Shown here piece by piece: positions 18,742 to 21,989 of a stretch of DNA of 21,989 nt. The notes beneath the pieces were generated by a model. That model was not told where the DNA came from. It made no database searches and saw only the letters and a list, made by a program, of their open reading frames with translations. Positions within the stretch are counted from its first letter, which is position 1; each line of letters opens with the position of its first letter. Both the position numbers and the translations under genes were made by a program. The stretch is from assembly GCA_902494605.1 (NCBI GenBank), contig CABUUG010000015.1:1-21989 (forward strand), read 5' to 3'. The stretch comes from an uncultured Collinsella sp. Lineage in GTDB: Bacteria > Actinomycetota > Coriobacteriia > Coriobacteriales > Coriobacteriaceae.

Positions 18742-21642
18742 ATGACCCAGCCCTTGCCCTGGGAAAAGAACGCCGCGGAACCCGTGCCGCCCACGCCGGA
18801 ACCCGTGCCGCTTGATGCATACACCGCCCCCGCTGCGCCGGAGCCCGAGCTCGTCCCGCTCGACATCTACGACGCTCCCGCGCCGGCACCCAAACCCGCC
18901 AAGTCGCTTGTCGACATCGACAGCCTTAATCCCGCCCAGCGCGAGGCGGTCCTGACCACCGAGGGTCCGTTGCTAGTCCTTGCCGGCGCCGGCTCGGGCA
19001 AGACCCGCGTCTTGACCTTCCGCATCGCACATATGCTCGGCGACCTGGGCGTTAAGCCCTGGCAGATCCTTGCCATCACGTTTACCAACAAGGCCGCGGC
19101 CGAGATGCGCGAGCGTCTGGCGGCACTCATCCCCAGCGGTACCCGCGGCATGTGGGTGTGCACCTTCCATGCTATGTGCGTGCGTATGCTGCGCGAGGAC
19201 GCTGACCTGCTGGGCTACACCGGTCAGTTCACCATCTACGATGACGACGATTCCAAGCGCATGGTACGCGATATTATGCAGGCGCTCGGTATCGAGCAAA
19301 AGCAATTCCCCATCAATATGATCCGCAGCAAGATCAGTTCGGCCAAAAACGCCATGATCGGCCCCGAGGACATGCTCAAATCCGCCGACAGCCCCAACGA
19401 CAAAAAGGCCGCGCAAGTCTACCTGGAGCTGGAGCGCCGCCTGCGTGCCGCCAACGCCATGGACTTCGACGACCTGCTTGTGCGCACACTCGAGCTGCTG
19501 CGCACCCGCCCCGAGGTGCTCGACAAGTACCAGGAGCGCTTCCGCTACATTAGCGTCGACGAGTATCAGGACACCAACCACGTCCAGTACGAGATCGCCA
19601 ACCTGCTGGCCGCCAAGTACCAAAACCTCATGGTTGTGGGCGACGACGACCAGTCCATTTATAGCTGGCGTGGCGCTGACATCACCAATATCCTGGACTT
19701 CGAGAAGGATTTTAAAAACTGCAAGACCGTCAAGCTGGAGCAGAACTACCGCTCCACGGGTCATATCCTGAGCGCCGCCAACGCCGTGGTGCGTCACAAC
19801 TCGCAGCGCAAGGACAAGCGCCTGTTTACGGCCGAGGGCGACGGTGAAAAGATTCAGGCCTTCCAGGCAAGCGATGAACGCGACGAGGGCCGCTGGATTG
19901 CCGGCGAGATCGAAAAGCTGCATTCCAAGGGCACGAGCTACGACGACATCGCCGTGTTCTACCGCACCAACGCCCAGTCGCGTATTCTCGAAGATATGTT
20001 CCTGCGTGCGGGCGTGCCCTACAAGATCGTGGGCGGCACGCGATTCTTCGACCGCGCCGAGATCCGCGACGTCATGGCCTACCTCAAGATGATCGTGAAC
20101 CCGGCCGACGAGATGAGCGTCAAGCGCGTCATCAACACGCCGCGCCGCGGCATCGGCTCCACCTCGATCCAGAAGATCGAACAGCTGGCGCGCGACAACC
20201 GTTGCTCGTTCTTCCAAGCCTGCGAGATTGCGACGGCCGAGACGGGCATGTTTAGCGCCAAGGTGCGCAACGGCCTGTCGAGTTTTGTGGCGCTGGTGCG
20301 CGAGGGTCGTCGCATGGACGGCGAGCTCAAGGACGTCGTCGAGATGATTGTCGACAAGACGGGCCTGCTGCAGGCGTTCCGCGCCGAGGGCACCATGGAG
20401 TCCGAGAGCCGCGCCGAGAACATTCAGGAATTCCTGGGCGTTGCAGCCGAATTTGAGGAGACGCACGAGGATATCGAGGGTACGCTCGAGAGCCTAGAAG
20501 AGCTGCGCGCGGCCGGTGTTGCCGACGTACCGGCCGGCGCCAAGTCCGAGCCCGTCGTGGTGAGCGCGCCTGCGCCTGAACCGGGGCCGTCTGCCCCGGC
20601 ATCCTCGTTTGAGGCGCTCGTTGGCGCGCGTGATGCCGCGGGTTCCAATCCGCTCGATAGCCTGGCGGCCCCGGCGCTTTCTCCGCAGGATGCCCTGGCC
20701 GCCGCCATCGCGGGCAACGCGTATGCCGCGCCGACGGAGTTGCCGGCGGGCGCCGTGCATGCCGACGAGATCGAGCGCACCTACGGTCCGCTCACCTGCA
20801 AGGCGCTGCCGGCACTCATGGAGTGGCTGGCCCTGCGCTCCGACTTGGATTCCCTGGCCGGCGAGACGCATGCCATCACCATGATGACCATCCACTCCGC
20901 CAAGGGCCTGGAGTTCCCCGCGGTGTTCGTGGCCGGCATGGAGGAGGGCATCTTCCCGCACGTGCACGACTTTGGCGGCAGCGATGACCCGGGCAAGCTC
21001 GAGGAGGAGCGTCGCCTGGCCTACGTTGCCATCACGCGTGCCCGTAAGCGACTGTTCTTGACCTATGCGGCCACACGTCGCACCTACGGTTCGACTTCTG
21101 CCAACCCGCGCTCGCGCTTCCTCAACGAGATTCCGTTTGAGGATATCGAGTTTAGCGGTATCGGCTCTGCCGGTTTTGAGGGCACGGGCTGGGAGAAGCG
21201 CGGCGACCGTCACGGCACCTTTGGCTCGGGCATGGGCTCGGACATGTATGGCGGCAAGGTGTTTGGCTCGCATACGCGCTCGACCGGCGGTTCCGGTTCG
21301 CGCGGCGGATCGAGCTTTGACGATTTCTTTGGCGGCAGCAGCTACGGGACCGAGCGCCATCGTGGGGTTTCGCCCGATGCCGGCCGTGTTGCCTCGACCT
21401 TTGGCTCGGGCGCGCCGCGAGCCAAAAAGCCCTCGTCCAAGGTGTCCCCGACGGTGGAGCGCAAGGTCGATCGCGCCAGCGCATCGCAGGACTTTGCCGC
21501 GGGCGATACCGTGAGCCACAAGACCTTTGGCACGGGTACCGTGATCTCGGTCGCTGGAGACATGATCGAGGTCCAATTCGAAAAGACCGGCCAGACCAAA
21601 AAGCTGATGAAGGGTTTTGCACCGATCGTCAAGCTGTCGTAA
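18742..21642 (+). CDS. pcrA: UvrD/PcrA-type ATP-dependent DNA helicase
   Basis: A 966-residue superfamily 1A 3'-5' helicase that unwinds DNA in repair and clears RNA polymerase and recombinase from DNA. Motifs in order: Q motif LNPAQREAV (62-70), Walker A AGAGSGKT (81-88), ITFTNKAAAEMRER (Ia), Walker B SVDEYQDTN (D273, E274), GDDDQSIYSWRGAD (III), LEQNYRS (IV), MTIHSAKGLEFP (V) and VAITRARKRL (VI). The C-terminal 50 residues (AGDTVSHKTFGTGTV onward) form the Tudor-like domain by which PcrA binds RNA polymerase. Three additions stand out: a 55-residue Pro/Ala/acidic N-terminal tail with an internal repeat (PEPVPLDAY and PELVPLDIY), an Ala/Pro-rich insert of about 90 residues at roughly 586-673, and a Gly/Ser-rich linker before the Tudor domain. 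ATG 18742 follows GAGGAG (18730-18735). Confidence 0.96.
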   Translation: MTQPLPWEKNAAEPVPPTPEPVPLDAYTAPAAPEPELVPLDIYDAPAPAPKPAKSLVDIDSLNPAQREAVLTTEGPLLVLAGAGSGKTRVLTFRIAHMLGDLGVKPWQILAITFTNKAAAEMRERLAALIPSGTRGMWVCTFHAMCVRMLREDADLLGYTGQFTIYDDDDSKRMVRDIMQALGIEQKQFPINMIRSKISSAKNAMIGPEDMLKSADSPNDKKAAQVYLELERRLRAANAMDFDDLLVRTLELLRTRPEVLDKYQERFRYISVDEYQDTNHVQYEIANLLAAKYQNLMVVGDDDQSIYSWRGADITNILDFEKDFKNCKTVKLEQNYRSTGHILSAANAVVRHNSQRKDKRLFTAEGDGEKIQAFQASDERDEGRWIAGEIEKLHSKGTSYDDIAVFYRTNAQSRILEDMFLRAGVPYKIVGGTRFFDRAEIRDVMAYLKMIVNPADEMSVKRVINTPRRGIGSTSIQKIEQLARDNRCSFFQACEIATAETGMFSAKVRNGLSSFVALVREGRRMDGELKDVVEMIVDKTGLLQAFRAEGTMESESRAENIQEFLGVAAEFEETHEDIEGTLESLEELRAAGVADVPAGAKSEPVVVSAPAPEPGPSAPASSFEALVGARDAAGSNPLDSLAAPALSPQDALAAAIAGNAYAAPTELPAGAVHADEIERTYGPLTCKALPALMEWLALRSDLDSLAGETHAITMMTIHSAKGLEFPAVFVAGMEEGIFPHVHDFGGSDDPGKLEEERRLAYVAITRARKRLFLTYAATRRTYGSTSANPRSRFLNEIPFEDIEFSGIGSAGFEGTGWEKRGDRHGTFGSGMGSDMYGGKVFGSHTRSTGGSGSRGGSSFDDFFGGSSYGTERHRGVSPDAGRVASTFGSGAPRAKKPSSKVSPTVERKVDRASASQDFAAGDTVSHKTFGTGTVISVAGDMIEVQFEKTGQTKKLMKGFAPIVKLS

Positions 21643-21649
21643 TCCCGGC

Positions 21650-21708
21650 GGACCTGGGCGGGCGTATGGGGCAACATCGCCTGCTCGGGCAGTCCTGCGC
21701 AAGACGGA
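21650..21708 (+). repeat. 59-bp direct repeat, copy 1
   Basis: Starts GGACCTGGGCGGGCGTATGG and ends CTGCGCAAGACGGA. It is identical, base for base, to 21931-21989. It contains a small hairpin CTGC-TCGG-GCAG. It lies between the pcrA stop and the terminator, whose stem begins in its last three bases, so it would be in the 3' tail of the pcrA transcript. Confidence 0.9.
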
Positions 21709-21731
21709 GGCCACATTAAGTGGCCTCCTTT
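21706..21731 (+). terminator. Intrinsic terminator of pcrA
   Basis: GGAGGCCAC (21706-21714) pairs perfectly with GTGGCCTCC (21720-21728) around ATTAA. Only three T bases follow (21729-21731). It is 63 bp after the stop. Confidence 0.75.
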
Positions 21732-21801
21732 GCGTGCGGAACTCGCGATCGACCAAACCCCGCGCCCCGTCCCGGCGAGCCTCTGGCTAGTAACGACAAT
21801 C

Positions 21802-21846
21802 AAAAAGCAACAAGGGGCTCCCCCGTTCATCAACGGAGGAGCCCCT
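21802..21846 (-). terminator. Minus-strand intrinsic terminator
   Basis: AGGGGCTCC (21813-21821) pairs with GGAGCCCCT (21838-21846), and CCGTT pairs with AACGG inside, with one C-A mismatch. On the minus strand the stem is followed by TTGTTGC and five T bases (complement of 21802-21806). It should end a transcript coming from beyond the right edge; no minus-strand gene is visible between it and the edge. Confidence 0.65.
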
Positions 21847-21930
21847 ACTCGTATCTATAAATCAGCCCACCCGGCTCTCCAGATCAAAAAGCGAACGAGC
21901 AGAGCGACGTTCGCAAGCAACGTTATCTAA

Positions 21931-21989
21931 GGACCTGGGCGGGCGTATGGGGCAACATCGCCTGCTCGGGCAGTCCTGCGCAAGACGGA
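21931..21989 (+). repeat. 59-bp direct repeat, copy 2, cut by the window end
   Basis: All 59 bases match 21650-21708, 281 bp upstream. The match runs to the last base, so the true repeat may be longer and could include another terminator. Confidence 0.9.

Larger units (their letters stand above)
21643..21989. other. Right-end gene-free region
   Basis: No convincing coding region lies after the pcrA stop. The region holds a 59-bp repeat (21650-21708), a terminator (21706-21731), a minus-facing terminator (21802-21846), an AT-richer stretch, and a second copy of the 59-bp repeat (21931-21989) cut by the window end. Confidence 0.6.

Noticed and set aside
18973..20466. Long open frame antisense to pcrA (497 codons), and another at 20494-21756
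   Set aside because: Both lie entirely opposite conserved helicase motifs and have the typical composition of high-GC shadow frames.
21666..21719. 17-codon open frame inside the 59-bp repeat
   Set aside because: No ribosome binding site, and it ends inside the terminator loop.

Overview
The window reads as ordinary chromosomal DNA from a high-GC Gram-positive gut actinobacterium of the Coriobacteriia, most likely Collinsella. This is inferred from the strong GC bias at third codon positions, AGGAGG-type ribosome binding sites, GTG and TTG starts, Pro/Ala/acid-rich linkers in housekeeping proteins, and gene content (PcrA with a Tudor tail, UppP with an acidic loop insert, DUF2207, BceRS-like pair). 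It rests on recognition, not on a database search. The window may be a complete contig, because its last 59 bases repeat a segment 281 bp upstream exactly.

Layout. 1-3012 (+): a small membrane-anchored protein with a Cys/His metal-binding tail, a small two-helix membrane protein, and three metallophosphoesterase genes in the order A-B-A'. A carries a one-base frameshift; B and A' overlap by 4 bp. 3135-3871 (-): a DUF1778 antitoxin / GNAT toxin pair with a palindromic operator inside its promoter. 3974-4984 (-): glutamyl-Q tRNA(Asp) synthetase. 4985-5493: a 509-bp gene-free stretch with hairpins and a repeat pair. 5494-7437 (+): a DUF2207 membrane protein, flanked on both sides by repeat pairs with a 27-bp period. 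7577-8218 (-): a second, unrelated GNAT acetyltransferase. 8495-10102 (+): purH. 10326-11060 (+): an unrecognised protein. 11079-12260 (-): a PucR-type regulator, divergent from an ornithine cyclodeaminase-family gene and a PLP aminotransferase (12478-14664, +). 14834-16558 (+): a response regulator and intramembrane-sensing histidine kinase. 16782-17219 (-): a universal stress protein. 17469-18449 (+): uppP. 18742-21642 (+): pcrA.

How genes work together. The PucR, cyclodeaminase and aminotransferase genes look like one regulated amino-acid or imino-acid module. The two-component pair is of the BceRS cell-envelope-stress type but has no transporter next to it; uppP, a common part of bacitracin resistance, lies about 0.9 kb downstream beyond usp. 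The toxin-antitoxin pair is self-contained. purH, gluQ and pcrA are housekeeping genes in single-gene units.

The most unusual material is intergenic: three nested palindromes of 93-101 bp (10104-10204, 16676-16768, 18465-18564), two repeat pairs of 27-bp period, a terminator with a duplicated 5' arm, and the 59-bp direct repeat at the right end. I saw no tRNA, rRNA, CRISPR array, transposase or phage structural gene.
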